Part shown: positions 22,591 through 34,149 of the stretch, piece by piece
Numbering within the stretch: the first letter of the stretch is position 1
How the letters are laid out: the number at the start of each line of letters is the position of its first letter
Assembly (NCBI GenBank): GCA_027475525.1
Contig: JAMWFC010000044.1
Span: 300,074 to 364,073 of the forward strand
Source of the DNA: Macrolepiota albuminosa
Taxonomy: Eukaryota > Basidiomycota > Agaricomycetes > Agaricales > Agaricaceae
Reading direction: 5' to 3'
DNA: 64,000 nucleotides
Made by a program: the position numbers and the translations under genes
The notes under the pieces: generated by a model
Seen by the model: the letters and a program-made list of their open reading frames with translations, nothing else
What the model was told of the DNA's origin: nothing
The model's database searches: none

Positions 22591-24054
22591 CTAGATACTA
22601 GTGAAGGTGAAGTGGATTGGATTCTTTCAGTATGCTATGGCCCTTGTGGAACCCCAGACTGCTTGACTTCTACAGGTTAGAAACTCGCGAATTCGCGTGT
22701 TTCCTTCTTTAGTTAGCCATCGGTCTTTTAGCTTACCAATTCAACGGCCGAGTTCAGAACGGCGAATGAACGGCTGGGCGCAGTTGACAAGCACTTCTCA
22801 AGGTGTGATGTCCTCACCTGCGACTCAACACTTCCTAACCCCGTCCCAGATGGTTTCAACATCCAATCCTATGGGGCGAAAGAGCGCCTTACGTTGCGTC
22901 CAACTCGTACACACACCATGAGCACCACTTCAAGTATTTCTACCTGGAATGTCAGTGCGCCGAGCTTTCGAAGCCGGGCTCATGGGAGGTCACCATTCAC
23001 TATTCCGCCGGAAATACTGGGGTTAACGGGGCACAAAGTGGATATTACCTCGACGAGAAGGGTGAGAATCCCATTCATTATCTTCTATCTCCCTTTACCT
23101 CGGTTGCCTATTCTTTCGGGAATTGAGCTTCTTGTGCGGCGGATTCAGTACTTCTAGGTATTTAACTTGCTTACTATCCTTCTCATGCTTCTCTAGGGTT
23201 TATGAATCCGAACGCCACGCACTTATATACATTGTGGCCTGCGTCTTGTCCGTGGGGTCTCAGCGGTCGGAGGAACGCAAGTCATGTCCGGTGTGGAAGC
23301 TGTTCATCGTGTTGAGGAAGTCTGAATCAAGAGATCATCCCTGAATTTCCCAAGGCTGGGAGAGGTGGGTTTGCAGTAGTTTTCCAGCCCCTGCGTATTA
23401 AAAACGCGCGGTCGAGGCAATAACCAGGCTGAGAAGGAGCAGACCAACTCAAGTGAGCCTGTTCAATAATAACGGGGTACGTGTTGTAGTTCTAGAATGA
23501 GACCCCGACGTGCTGAAGTGAATTTATTTAGCGTGCGTATCCAGACTTGATTGCAAATGGTATGAGAAGATTTCTTTACATTCACCTGAGTGTAGACTTG
23601 TTAATCTGGGGATTGGATTGTGAGATAGAAATTCCTTTTAGAGTGTCAATAAAGGTTCGGTCACTTTCAATAGTGGCACATCTGGTTCTGTGCCTTCCAT
23701 TACTACTCTCATCAAGGATGCACGCCTTGCTGCTGGCAAGAAGCCCGTTGGTTTCATAAATCCCACGGTTCGCACCCTTTTTGTCGCTTCTGGAAGTGCC
23801 AACCTGTAGATCTACTCGTCTGCTTTTTCTGAAGCCTTTAATATGATGTTACAAGTGGAACTAGTCAAGGGTGTAGAGGATGTAAGCCACGAGTTTATTA
23901 TTCAATAAGACATCATACTCATTCTGAGAGTGCAAGGTAAACGTAGTGGAGGATTTAGGGTGTGAATTGCTGATTTGTTGGTCCAGTTGCCCTCGGCATG
24001 TACTGATATCAGGATTTGACTTCAGCCACCAAGGATGGAATGGGACCCTGCTAG
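22590..24054 (+). pseudogene. Sedolisin (S53, tripeptidyl-peptidase-like) serine peptidase pseudogene
   Basis: Fragments of one S53 catalytic domain occur in the right order on the plus strand but in different frames. About 22918-23060 reads FKYFYLECQCAEL...VTIHYSAGNTGVNG, equivalent to the LYSSGD-GV region. About 23200-23330 holds PASCPW and then, after a shift, VSAVGGTQV. About 23531-23560 reads RAYPDLIANG. About 23660-23810 holds SGTSGSVPSI with the nucleophile Ser codon at 23681-23683, then KDARLAAGKKPVGFINP. The 3' end at 24013-24054 reads DLTSATKDGMGPC then TAG, equivalent to the terminal SATGWDP-TGLG-P motif. Several frameshifts and stops make it non-functional. The 5' boundary is uncertain. 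Such enzymes are secreted acid peptidases in fungi. Confidence 0.72.
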
Positions 24055-24209
24055 TCCGAATTAGTGCTCACAGGCATGATCAGGGTATAGGTAGTCCCAG
24101 TCGGAAAGCTTATTGAACAACGGTTGCTCCTGCCTTCCCAGTTCTTGATCTCAGATGAGGATAGACATCCCACAAGTGTCCATACATTGTACCGTAGATG
24201 TAGTACACA

Positions 24210-24746
24210 TTACAAGTCTGGCATCTTACGCACCACCTTGCCTTCGTTTTCAGCGTGAACTGCTAATCGTTTCAGAATTTCCGAGGTCGACCATCGTTCC
24301 GGGGGAACCCGTTTGCCGGTGGCCCAATAATAGATATCCCAGTCTGCCTCATCTAGTAGCTACAGACACAGGTTCATATTCATTAATTTTCACCAGCCAA
24401 GACAATTGACGATCCATAAACTCACCCTGTCGTACTCTCGCATCTCCGCTTCACTCATTGTACTCAAGTTATCTTTCGCGAAGGTACTTAGCAGAAGATC
24501 ACTCTCCAACGTACCCCGTTTGCGCGACTGATACACGAGTCGTGCACGGAGGGTGTCAACGGATTCATTAGGTCTGGGCAGAGGATTTGGGGGTATGTCC
24601 TGCGTGGTGGTCTGAGCGAGGTGCTCTGGACTGTTGGGGAGCACCCATGGATCACCGCGGCGGTGGGACGTGGCCGAGAAAGCACGCCTAGAGACAAGCA
24701 GACGGCGAGTAGATGCCGATATGCATCTGGAGAAGTTCTGCATCAT
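24210..24746 (-). CDS. SDH5: Succinate dehydrogenase assembly factor 2, mitochondrial (SDH5/SDHAF2)
   Basis: Exons 24746-24426 and 24359-24210 join to 156 residues; the start could also be the second Met (24743). The first 45 residues are Arg/Ser-rich without acids in the first 30, a mitochondrial presequence. The conserved core is present: [22 protein letters not shown], then [19 protein letters not shown] across the intron. The length is normal for the family. The protein promotes covalent FAD attachment to the Sdh1 flavoprotein in the matrix. The intron (24425-24360) has a GTGAGT donor and a TGTAG acceptor. The gene is surrounded by repeat debris on its 3' side but is intact. Confidence 0.94.
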
Positions 24747-25444
24747 GACGGTGATAGCTCGCCAAGGATTGTGAAAGGCTAATGAAAAACAATCTTCTCA
24801 CCCCTATTTTGAGATTTGTCAAGTTCCGCTCTCATTGATTTTTTCAAGCTCGTCTGCAATGTTTTGAATTCTAAAGTGTTGCTGCCTCTATACCCTGGAG
24901 TTCCACACAATCGCAAGCCTGTCCTTGGTGATTTTTACTCGCTAGACATTGTAAGCAACGCCATGAATTACAAATAGTCGTTTCGAAACGCTGGGTTTGT
25001 TCATCTGTACGGCTCTACTTGACTGAGTCAAAGTCTATCAACTTCTGCTTTGCAAAATTTGTGATACTCTTGTGTACCTTGGAAAACCATTATTCCTGTA
25101 ACTGTCACGGTCAGCATGATTTTTATGTCAATGGATACAAACTGCGCCACGCCACCAGCACGGAAATGAACCGAATCCTATTGATCCAAGGGAGAATTTT
25201 ATGTTTCATACGTTGAAATTCTACTCAAATTAAATCTGGCGACAAAATGATTGTATCATTATGCAAGATCATCAGGTTAGCTTTTATGGCTTCATGCAAG
25301 GCTCAAAAAGGTGCGTGAATTTAAGAAGCACTTGTTGTGTACAAAACTTGACGTATTATTTCAACGGAAAATAGATACGAGTACAATTAACTTTGCAATT
25401 ATCGATGGTATTCACAAGCCAGACTAAGATAAATCTCGATTCTC
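24747..25444. other. Intergenic, no gene recognised
   Basis: AT-rich DNA between two minus-strand genes. It would hold the SDH5 promoter and the 3' UTR of the next gene. Nothing else seen. Confidence 0.5.
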
Positions 25445-26038
25445 TCAAGGGGACGCTCCAAGCACCTCTGAGACGTCAGTTTCTTCGACGGTAGGAAGCG
25501 CATTCTTCAGCTTTCGAGCCACAGTCTTCTCATAACTGTTCACATAATCCGGACTCTTGGAGTACACGACCGAGCTACCCATCTCCTTCGCGCGCTGAGG
25601 AGTAGGCTGTTCTAGCCTTCCACGGATTTCATCTGATTTTTCGGAGGGCATATAATTTGTAACAGTGTAGTGACGACTTTGGTGGTCTCTAACAGGAGGA
25701 GGGACGGCAGTCCCACGAGGCTGATAGCGTGAGAGGGGAAGCTCAGCGGCGCCCGGGACAGGATAGGAGGGGCCTCGAGAAGCAACATGAGCCATGAGAT
25801 ATTCATCTAGTCAACGATTCGTAAAGTGGGATCAGTAGGTTGTCGTTGAAAACGTACAGTAAGGAAGATCGCCTCGTTCGGCTTTCTTCCTCTGAATGCG
25901 ATGAAGGTTCCAGTAGAAACCGCCAAGACTGGCCGCGACGATGGACCCGCCGAAGAGCAATGTCTTTCAGGCAAGACGTTACAACTTGTGACGTTGAACT
26001 GTGAATAAACCTACCTGACCAACGGTCAACGACGGCAT
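25445..26038 (-). CDS. Conserved-looking hypothetical single-span membrane protein
   Basis: Exons 26038-26015, 25963-25858 and 25806-25445 splice in frame to 163 residues. Residues about 9-27 (LLFGGSIVAASLGGFYW) form one membrane segment, followed at once by a strongly basic patch (HRIQRKKAER). The remaining 120 residues are soluble, Pro-rich, then charged. The N-terminal anchor with a positive flank resembles small mitochondrial inner-membrane proteins, but this is inference and I do not recognise the family. Clean splice sites that maintain frame support a real gene. Confidence 0.65.
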
Positions 26039-26457
26039 CCTAGCTGTGGATCTCCCAGGAATGTGTGCCATAGCGATATGAAATCACTGTCTTGTGGTTG
26101 ATATTGTCTTGAGAGGTCGCGTTTGTGAGTGCGCTCGAATGTCTCAGAAATCGGTATCCTGGACAAGAAGTCTTTGAACTCAATGTTATATATTGCCTGG
26201 AATTTGAAACGTCTCATCAATGTGAATTATGCAGCAGTCACGGATGCAAAAATCGATGACGCAGCACACATTGTTATCTGAGACGCTCCTGAGTCCTACC
26301 ACTATAGGAGTACGCGACGCGTCACGTCAGTGTTAATTATGTGACGTCGACACGACCTTGAAGTTATTAATTAAAGGTAATTATTAATCGCGTTTTTCTG
26401 CATCAATTGGTGCAGAATACTTTTGTAATGAAGCTGAGAAATAGGTATGAGAATATA
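26039..26457. other. Short intergenic region
   Basis: Contains TGACGTC-type elements (near 26318-26350, GTCACGTCAG and TGACGTCGAC), which resemble ATF/CREB-type half sites upstream of the minus-strand gene at 25445-26038. Binding is conjecture. Confidence 0.35.
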
Positions 26458-26683
26458 CTATGAGGGTTTGAGGGACATACAAGCTCGGTACTCATCCAAA
26501 TCCTGTCTCCTCTTTCCCGTAATATTGCGCTTGGCAATGTAGAAGGTTACTCCCGCGACCAACAGTACGCCAGCAAACCCCAAGCCCTACCGAAGAATAC
26601 AAATCACATTAACAGAACATTTATGCAAAAAATCTTCCACTCACCATGCGTTTGGGCGTATCTAATTTGACATTCATAGTCAT
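26458..26683 (-). CDS. Very small single-span membrane protein, DUF4748-like
   Basis: Exons 26683-26645 and 26586-26458 give a 55-residue protein. After a short polar N-terminus, residues about 14-30 (GLGFAGVLLVAGVTFYIAK) span the membrane, followed by a basic stretch with NITGKRRQDLDEYR. This layout resembles small fungal mitochondrial proteins of the DUF4748 type, recalled only by pattern. The intron has a GTGAGT donor and a GGTAG acceptor. The C-terminal end is uncertain because a GTATGT donor-like site lies just before the stop and another exon could exist. Confidence 0.5.
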
Positions 26684-28008
26684 GTATGTGAAGAGAGTTC
26701 CTATTTATTTACTCCCTGCGAGACAATATTCCCAGACCCGTGAACGTTTGAACGACCAGATGAACGACCCTTGATTTGTCATTGTTTATTCATAGGTTGT
26801 TGGTGTTTGAAAGATTGGAAACAGTTCATCTCCGCTTGGAAAAATCTCAAGTCAGCGATCCCCGGAGCACCTCAAGCTTATTTTCACCACAGTTATTTAT
26901 CAATCCTATTATATGTACTGGATCTCAGTGCCTTGGGAATTGCCGCGGCATGGATATTTATGTTACCCGTGTCAAACGAAAATGCGCAGTCTTAGAACGT
27001 TGGTAAAAAGCCCGCTTGCTTCGTTACATGTGTGGTTTTCTATGGTTTTCAGGAAGACAGGAATTACCGTATTGTACCTGAATTGACGGGACCCACCTTG
27101 GTCAACCATTTTCCCCCAGATGTTGGTCCATGCAAAGCATTTCTTCTGGCACTGGGAATGTTTCGTGACGGAGATAACGAGCTATACCGACATAACTATG
27201 AAGTCGTTATACTGCTACATAGAAAGACAAGGTTCGGCCTCGAAGATAGTTGCAAGCACTTTTCGAACCGGTACCTCTTGCATGGAAACCGGGCAGAAAA
27301 TCATGTATCCATGTTTGTCTACCAACCAGGAACCCGTTGTCTCTCTTCCGCGTGGGTTCCCGTTTATTTCCATTTCAAAGGGTCGAGAGATCATTGCGAG
27401 GAAGGGCAATGGGCTCAAGTCTTTTTCCTTGCCGAGGCAAATAGGGTACCCACAACGGGACAATATCGATCAAAATTCATTTGAGCAGAGGCCTATGTAT
27501 GTGGATTGCGCAAATGGGCAGAAAATCGCGATTCAAATAGTCCAACAAAAAGCATGGGGACTGCATGGCACGTCGAAGCACGCAATAAGGAACCAAGCTC
27601 CCGAGTACATAGCGATGGGAAATTGTTACCCGTCTGGTGATGTCGTTGTCTCGGTAACCGCTGTGTTGGGGTACAAATGCCTAAAAGCTGTGATGAATGA
27701 ACCGTGCCGAACCGAGTGAAACAGTTCCGAGTTCGTGGTGGACTTATCTCTCCACGGGACTGTGAAGACGACGATGGCGGTCGTGTTTGGCAAAAAGCGT
27801 GGAGATCGTTCAATGAGCGGGATTGTTGGGGGATGCGTTGGGCCTCACGTCAGAGGGACAACTGTGTGCCCACAGCCAAGATCCCATGATAATGTTGTTG
27901 GACAGATCTGCCCGAAAAGGCAACAGGCGGTTATGTCATTAAAATTTAGATTGGATTTGTTGGTGGTGAATTTACTTTGAAACGGAATGCGCCGCTGAAT
28001 GTCATGCG
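26684..28008. other. Gene-poor region
   Basis: A 199-codon frame (27120-27719, plus) and a 150-codon frame (27032-27484) overlap each other; neither has recognisable motifs, codon regularity or splice context, so both are treated as chance ORFs. Nothing else found. Confidence 0.45.
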
Positions 28009-28016
28009 CTATATAA
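28009..28016 (+). promoter_or_regulatory. TATA-like box
   Basis: CTATATAA followed by a CT-rich leader (CCCACCATCCACTACTCC) about 90 bp before the ATG at 28105, an arrangement common in fungal core promoters. Confidence 0.45.
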
Positions 28017-28104
28017 CCCAGCTTCGGCTCTGCCTTGCTCCTACCAGTCCCACCATCCACTACTCCACTGCCCCTCTGTCTTTATCCATCCTCAAATACT
28101 TTAC

Positions 28105-28398
28105 ATGTCGGGTGCTGTGATAGGAAATTCGACACGCATCTGGGAGGTCAATGTCCACTGGGAAGTGTACAGCCAATGCTGTATGTGGGATCCACGAAGC
28201 CGAGGCGTTAACATATGGGAATGTATCAAAGAACGTCAGTCGCTTCATTCTGTATATCTATTCCCATCCTCTAACTTAAATTCAGATGAGTCCAGGCCTG
28301 GCACTGAGGTTTGTTCAGTGCAATCTTTTCCATCATCATCTGATCATCTCTCCCAGCCGCCCAACGACACTTACTGGCGATACATCGCACGCAGATAG
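28105..28398 (+). CDS. Putative small gene, unrecognised
   Basis: An ATG at 28105 lies behind a TATA box and pyrimidine-rich leader. An intron from a GTCAGT donor (about 28234) to an ATTCAG acceptor (28285) would give a product of about 80 residues ending with TAG at 28396-28398. The product has several Trp and Cys residues and no signal peptide or known motif. Without the intron the frame also stays open to the same stop. Weak evidence; it could be a non-coding transcript. Confidence 0.25.
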   Translation: MSGAVIGNSTRIWEVNVHWEVYSQCCMWDPRSRGVNIWECIKERQSLHSVYLFPSSNLNSDESRPGTEVCSVQSFPSSSDHLSQPPNDTYWRYIARR

Positions 28399-31300
28399 TG
28401 CATCTATCTCTGCACTGATGATACAGCACACTGATCGCTCATCATCTCATCACCGTACATGCTCCTAATATTTATGTGTCCCCGGTTTCAGTAACGCATC
28501 GTACACTTGCTCGGCCTCACACTCGTACGCCATTACCATGCCTCATCTGACATCGACCGCCCGGGCCTGCAATATCCGGTCCGCCCTGCGCACATTTGGA
28601 AGGCTGGAACCTCTCAGACTGCCGAAGATGCACCGCGAGTTGGTCCACGGCTTTTCGGACTAGGCCAAGATTGTCTTCTAGTCCGCCTTCCTACTACAGG
28701 CCACACGTACAATGCATCATCATCATACACTGCATTTCTTTTCTTCTTCTCTTTGTAATCTACCCAATCATCGGGATTCTCTACCGAGGCTATACTCTAT
28801 GGTGTCTGTAGAGTGGTTTAGTCAGTCTAGTCATATACGCATATAATTATCATGCTTGAATTCACAATCAACGATGTTGCCTGTTCATTTCTCTTGTCAC
28901 TTGAATGAATCTGGCGACGTTCAAAGGAAGTCCGGAAGCATTTAAAATCGACATGTGATGACGCCACTACGATGACGTCATCAAAAGTATATTGCCACCC
29001 ACTGTGTGTGATTTTCTCATGTACCCGTAGAACTCATTCTTATCTACAAACACGCGTGTTCAACGTTAGACCGTTATATAAAATTGTCATAATTGAAACA
29101 CGTAACTGTCATCTGATAAGTCCTATTGACGCTGTACTTCAGTTTTGGGAAGGCCGATTGTCCAGCCGATGGATGCAGAATCCTGGGAAGCTATTCAAGC
29201 ACCAGAAGTCGATAAAGCCGGATGAGGGTACATAGAGAGAATGTCCGCGGTTCAAGCTTCAAAGTCCAATGTTTCAGCATTAAATGCTGTACACAGCCTT
29301 CCTATTGCGACTTTCATACAACGTACAGGTTGCACACCGCTTGTGATTGCATTTAACCCAACGAAGCTGGCGGCTTCGCACACATGGAAGGCGAATCGGC
29401 ACAGTTTTAACGAGGCTATGGAGTGGGCGCACCACTTTGGAGACGTTTGAAGGAAGGCCTGGAACCAGTGTCTGTCTGCCAATCATTGGGTACTCGTGGA
29501 TGTCCAATTTTTTTCATACTCATGCACCAGGGAGGAAAGATTCAATCAATCTGATGTAAGAATCACTCCAAGAGTTTTCCAGTATGGTAAACTTGATACA
29601 TGTTCTCGGTTTTGGCCGTTGAAAATCCGTGTGGTTAAGTCGTACATCAATCAGTTGACAAGACGTGGGACCTGTAAGAAAGGTATTGATCAAATTCTGC
29701 CGCGATGCCATGGCCAGGCTCGGTTGATTTCGGGATATTGTGATGTAGAGGTGGATATTATGGTACTATTCGCGGACACGGCACTCCCACGGCACACGGC
29801 GGTTCGATGCAAAAACAACGCCACCAGACAAAGACTGTGGTCGGTTAGCATTTAGTAGACTTCTGGAGAAGGATAACCAACGTTGATCAAGAGGACGTAA
29901 AATCTGGTAATCACGCGATCGCCTGGCTTTGATTTCATTTCATTTTGATTGAAGACTGAAAGAGACTTGAATATGAATAGGCAAGCTTGAAGTCATTTCG
30001 AAAAGCAGGCCTTTAGACGCCTCCGATTCGTCCAGACATTTCTTGATAGGTAAGACTTTTAGCCGGATTCCTGGATTTAATAAACGATCACAAGAGCCAC
30101 TGTTGGTAAGTAGGGTTTTAGATGCTTCCATTGGGTTGGGGCTAATTACCGTCCGCGAAACATAAAACCACGACTCTGAGTCAAATTTTGAACCATGGTC
30201 ATTAAAACGGTGATTAGTATGGCATTCGAAGGACGGAGATCGCGACATGAGGTAGTATTGATAGCGTTTTGGATAACGCGGCTCTGCAAGACCACCGCCG
30301 ACGAGCTTGTTAGCAAGTATGTCAATTGTTTTCCTCGACATGTACGCAATGATCAGGTAACCGAAGCACCAGCAAAAACACATCTCGAGCCATGATCATG
30401 AGCACAGGTGACTTGTCTCCATAGTTTTCAAGCCTTAGCACCCCAGAAATTTGCTTTCCTGGAGTCTTAGTCAATCCATATATCCGATGAGATAAGGGCT
30501 CTTCATTATCAATATATCACGTCCCACGGAAACTCGCTTCATATTATTTTTGTTGTCGATTAAACAAGGAGTGAGCTGTGCAAATTTCAAGTCACCGAAT
30601 GATTCGCGATGCGCCGCCTGGTGCCCTCGGAACATATGTGACAGAACTTTGAGAGCTCGGGTTCTCGATTTGGGTGATCAGGTGTACATTTTTTCCAATA
30701 GAATCTCGTAAAAGCAGATACATTGAATTGGTGTCGTAAACATAGTGGGAGCTGCTCGGAACAAATCGGTAAGATGAGATGCTTAGGGCCAGGGCCCAAT
30801 CCCTGAAAGACGGCAAATGGTTTGGACGAAAAGTTACGAAGATATTACATGAGAGCTAAGGAACTATGATGATCGGTCGTAGCCCGATGCTTGCTATCGG
30901 GGGAAATAAACCCGGTTCGAGAGATCGTCGCTAGCCCGAGGTCGAGTTCAATACTGCGCTCGTTCGATAGGCATGGTGAGGACCATCCGTCTTATAGTCG
31001 TACTTCACCGTTCGCCGAACTGACTGGGATATCGGTAAGCTTTGACGCCAGGGAGCTAATTAGTTGACCAGCCTATTTTCTACGCGGCTGTAGAGGCCAG
31101 TTTAGAACCCGCAAGAGTGACCTAACCGGCCATGTTGACAATGTGCCTTCGCGAGTTCCTGGGTGCGTACGAAACGCTGAAACGACATTACAATTGAGTC
31201 ATCCCAGCATCAAGTAAGAGAAGGCGCATAGTAGATAGATTGCGCACATTGGAACACAAAGTTAGAGCTCAGGTTAGAAACTTAAAATTTGGAAAACTGG

Positions 31301-32010
31301 TCATTCCTCACTCTTGTGCACGTGGATGAACGAAGAAGGCCTTACGTAAAGCTAATTGTTATAGCCTGCACGGCTAAGTTAATTCAAGGGCATTATGTAT
31401 GCCAAATGATAGATACTATGCTTCCACAGAGAGCATATAAAAACTCATGTCGTACTTTTGATAGATAGATCAACGAAAGAAGGAAGACTACGCTTGAGCT
31501 ACAGTCGCTTTTTTCTAACCGCCGAACCCCCATAAGGCTCTCTAAACGTGACCAGGTGTAGAGTTAGGATGACAAGCAGTTTGCTAGTGAGTACATTGCC
31601 AGTGCATAGAATCCGAGGATATTGGATATGAGACTGGACGGAACCGGGGTTAAAGGGTGTCCATGCCTTGTGGATAGATAACGTTGGCTTGTGCGATGAC
31701 AAAAGCATAACTTGCTTAGGGAGTACAGATTCATCTATGTAGAGTCAGAGCAGGCTGCAGAAGAGTGATGGGTGCTCCGTTGCTTGCTGCGGTGTTGACG
31801 TACGGATGCATGAGTCGTTGAAACGTTGACCATACCATAAACTGCAGATTTAAACGTGAGCAACTTCATCCTCCACCTCCTTCATCTATGCCTCTCCGCT
31901 AACTTGAGCTACCGCCGCTGGCTTGTGGATGCTCGTCTATACCATCTCTTTAGAATATATTCAGATCAGTGTTATTTCTCTTGTAATTGACGTTGCCGTT
32001 GCCGTTGCCG
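28399..32010. other. Gene-poor region
   Basis: About 3.6 kb with only short unrelated frames on both strands. A TGACGTCATC element occurs at about 28973-28982. I looked for tRNA A/B boxes and found none convincing. The last 150 bp before 32011 are CT-rich and probably belong to the promoter and leader of the O-fucosyltransferase-like gene. Confidence 0.45.
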
Positions 32011-33592
32011 ATGGACCTATGGCGAGGAATCTCCAGACGACTCACAGACAGTCCGGACAACCACAAATCTGAAGAGGAATACCAACTCCTTGCGACGGAC
32101 TCGCCTCCTTCTCGTGCGAGTCACACCCAGCGCCGACGACGCTCGCGAGTTCAAGTATGCCTACGTCATCTTGCTCTCCGACGAATACTGGCCTTTGTCA
32201 TCCTAGTAGCGATTTTGTTGCTCCTTGGCGTGCTATGGTCTGGCGTACCACCAAGTTTTGAGGACATACGAGAATTTGAACGGAATTTACCTCAACACTG
32301 TTTAACCCAGTCGATTGCGGAGGGTAGGAAGTACATTCGTTTTCCAGATCATTTGTGGGGACATGGATTTAATAATGTTCTTCAAGAAGCGTGCGTCTTT
32401 TCAACATTGGACCCTGATTGATGCTAACGCGGACGATACGCCAGACTACTCTTGCACTACCTGGCGGCAAAATCAGACCGTTCTTATGTCTTCGAGGACT
32501 ACATCTGGTCGCATTTACCTTTTCATTATACGCTCTACGACTTTGCGTTGCGTCCTGTAAGACTGCCTATGAATGCCTTTATATCTGGGCCCACCGCCGG
32601 AGGACCTGGAACAAATAATGCGGCTATTAGCACTGAATTCTGGGACATTGTCTGTCCACCTACTATGCGACTCGTGATCAGCTCACAAGACTCACCAAGT
32701 GATACGGAGGGAAAGGTCATTGTCGACTGGTGGGTAGAGCGCCTAAAAACAGTACAAAATGATTGCGTGGAAATAGATTCAAAGGAAAAAGCTATTTTTG
32801 ACCGTGAGTGAGTACCAGTTTCCCCTGTTCAGATTCCTATCCCTTCCTACTCATACAGTTTTTTTGACAGCAGTCGAATACTCTCGTTATGGCCAGAACT
32901 GGCGCGTTCCCCGATCATTACAGAATACCTCTGGTCACCGCTCGTATATTCCATCTTACTACGCAATTTCCCAATCCTCCAGCCTGAGTCGATTCCGGCA
33001 CTATACGAATTTTCTGCGAACAACACCCTGACAGGCCTAGTTGCTATACACCTTCGACGAGGTGATTTCAGAAGACATTGTCCACGTCTTGCGGGATGGA
33101 GGGCCCAGTACAATGGCTTGAATCAGCTTCCAGAGCTTCCTGACAAGTTTGACTCGTCATTATATACCTATGAGAGCGACGAGTACAATGATTATTATGC
33201 AGAGCATTGCCTCCCGACGGTCGAACAGCTTGTATCACGACTTTCTGAGATACGGAAGGAGAATCGGGGGTTGAAGAGAATATATGTCCTGACCAATGCA
33301 TGGGGTTTTTGGTTGAATGGACTGAAAGAGGCGCTATTGAAAGATGGCTGGGAGAATTTCAGAAGTACCCTGGACTTATCACTCGACCCAAAACAGACCC
33401 AAGTCGCAGCAGCAGTAGACATGACTATTGCTGAGAGGTCACATGTATTCATTGGCAATGGAGTACGTTCTTCTCATCGTTCATACTATACGACTTCTGA
33501 AATGATATTTTCAGTTTTCAAGCTTGACTTCGAATATAATAATGCTTCGACTAGCGCGAGGACTTGAAGTATCATCAAATCGTTTCTTGTGA
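32011..33592 (+). CDS. Type II membrane GDP-fucose protein O-fucosyltransferase-like protein
   Basis: Exons 32011-32390, 32445-32807, 32859-33462 and 33515-33592 encode 474 residues. A cytosolic tail ending in an RRRRSR cluster precedes one membrane anchor at about 59-77. The lumenal domain begins with the family motif RFPDHLWGHGFNNVLQE and continues with SYVFEDYIWSHLPF and FISGPTAGGPG. The nucleotide-sugar motif HLRRGDF is at 312-318, and near the C-terminus are RVYVLTNAWG-like and MTIAERSHVFIGNGFSSL. This matches the large Agaricomycete O-fucosyltransferase-like family, presumed to act in the Golgi or ER; donor and acceptor are unproven. Exon 2 ends at a tandem GTGAGTGAGT donor and only the second site (32808) keeps the frame. 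The ATG at 32011 is the first in frame. Confidence 0.87.
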
Positions 33593-33733
33593 TCATAAAT
33601 AGTACGATTCCATAGATTCTTTTGTGCAAAACGTCTGATTTGATATATATCGACTTGCTCAGTTATGACTGATGATAATTCACGGGTGTTTCCGAAGCGC
33701 GATTGTAAGCGATGACGTCGTTCGTTTCTTGAT

Positions 33734-33742
33734 CATATATAA
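33734..33742 (+). promoter_or_regulatory. TATA-like box upstream of small membrane protein gene
   Basis: CATATATAA lies about 100 bp upstream of the ATG at 33835, within the 243-bp gap after the O-fucosyltransferase-like gene. Confidence 0.5.
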
Positions 33743-33834
33743 GAACTGAGACCAATGTTTCAAACGATCCCACACTCGTACAATCCTACGAACACCGCAC
33801 AGACCACTTGAATATTCTTAGCCCAATTTTTGTT

Positions 33835-34149
33835 ATGCAGCGCACTCTCATTCGTAAACAGATGGCTGGTGGTGCCAATCGGTTTATGGGGGGTCTGGGG
33901 GGAATGGGGACAGGCAGTGGACCTCGCGGCAATAACAACGTGGTGAGCATTTACTTACAATTTTTTGGACTCTACTCTTCATGTTTTTTGGAGATGTTGG
34001 GTGTAGCGGCGCTTGTAGGTATCACCGGCTTAGTCTATTGGCTGGGCTACCGCGACATGGACAACCGACACAAGAACGATGGTAGGTGAGCTGTAGCACA
34101 GATGGCACAACAGGTGCTTACAGGTCATGAAGGCCTAAGGAAAGCATGA
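33835..34149 (+). CDS. Small Gly/Met-rich single-span membrane protein
   Basis: Exons 33835-33942, 33994-34081 and 34124-34149 splice in frame to 73 residues. A Gly/Met-rich N-terminal third (RFMGGLGGMGTGSGPRG) is followed by a membrane segment, LGVAALVGITGLVYWLGY, and a charged tail ending HEGLRKA. Introns have GTGAGC/TTGGAG and GTAGGT/TTACAG ends. The layout is that of a small mitochondrial or ER membrane protein; the family is not recognised. TATA placement and clean frame support a real gene. Confidence 0.55.

Noticed and set aside
23126..23150. CGGFSTS-like peptide resembling the sedolisin GGFS motif
   Set aside because: It precedes the VGGTQ segment, the wrong order for an S53 peptidase, and lies inside a likely intron; coincidence.
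27120..27719. 199-codon open frame on the plus strand
   Set aside because: Overlaps another long frame, has no recognisable motif, no splice or promoter context and irregular composition; treated as chance.
30880..30940. CCCGGTTCGAGAG stretch resembling a tRNA B box
   Set aside because: No matching A box or acceptor stem within 90 bp.
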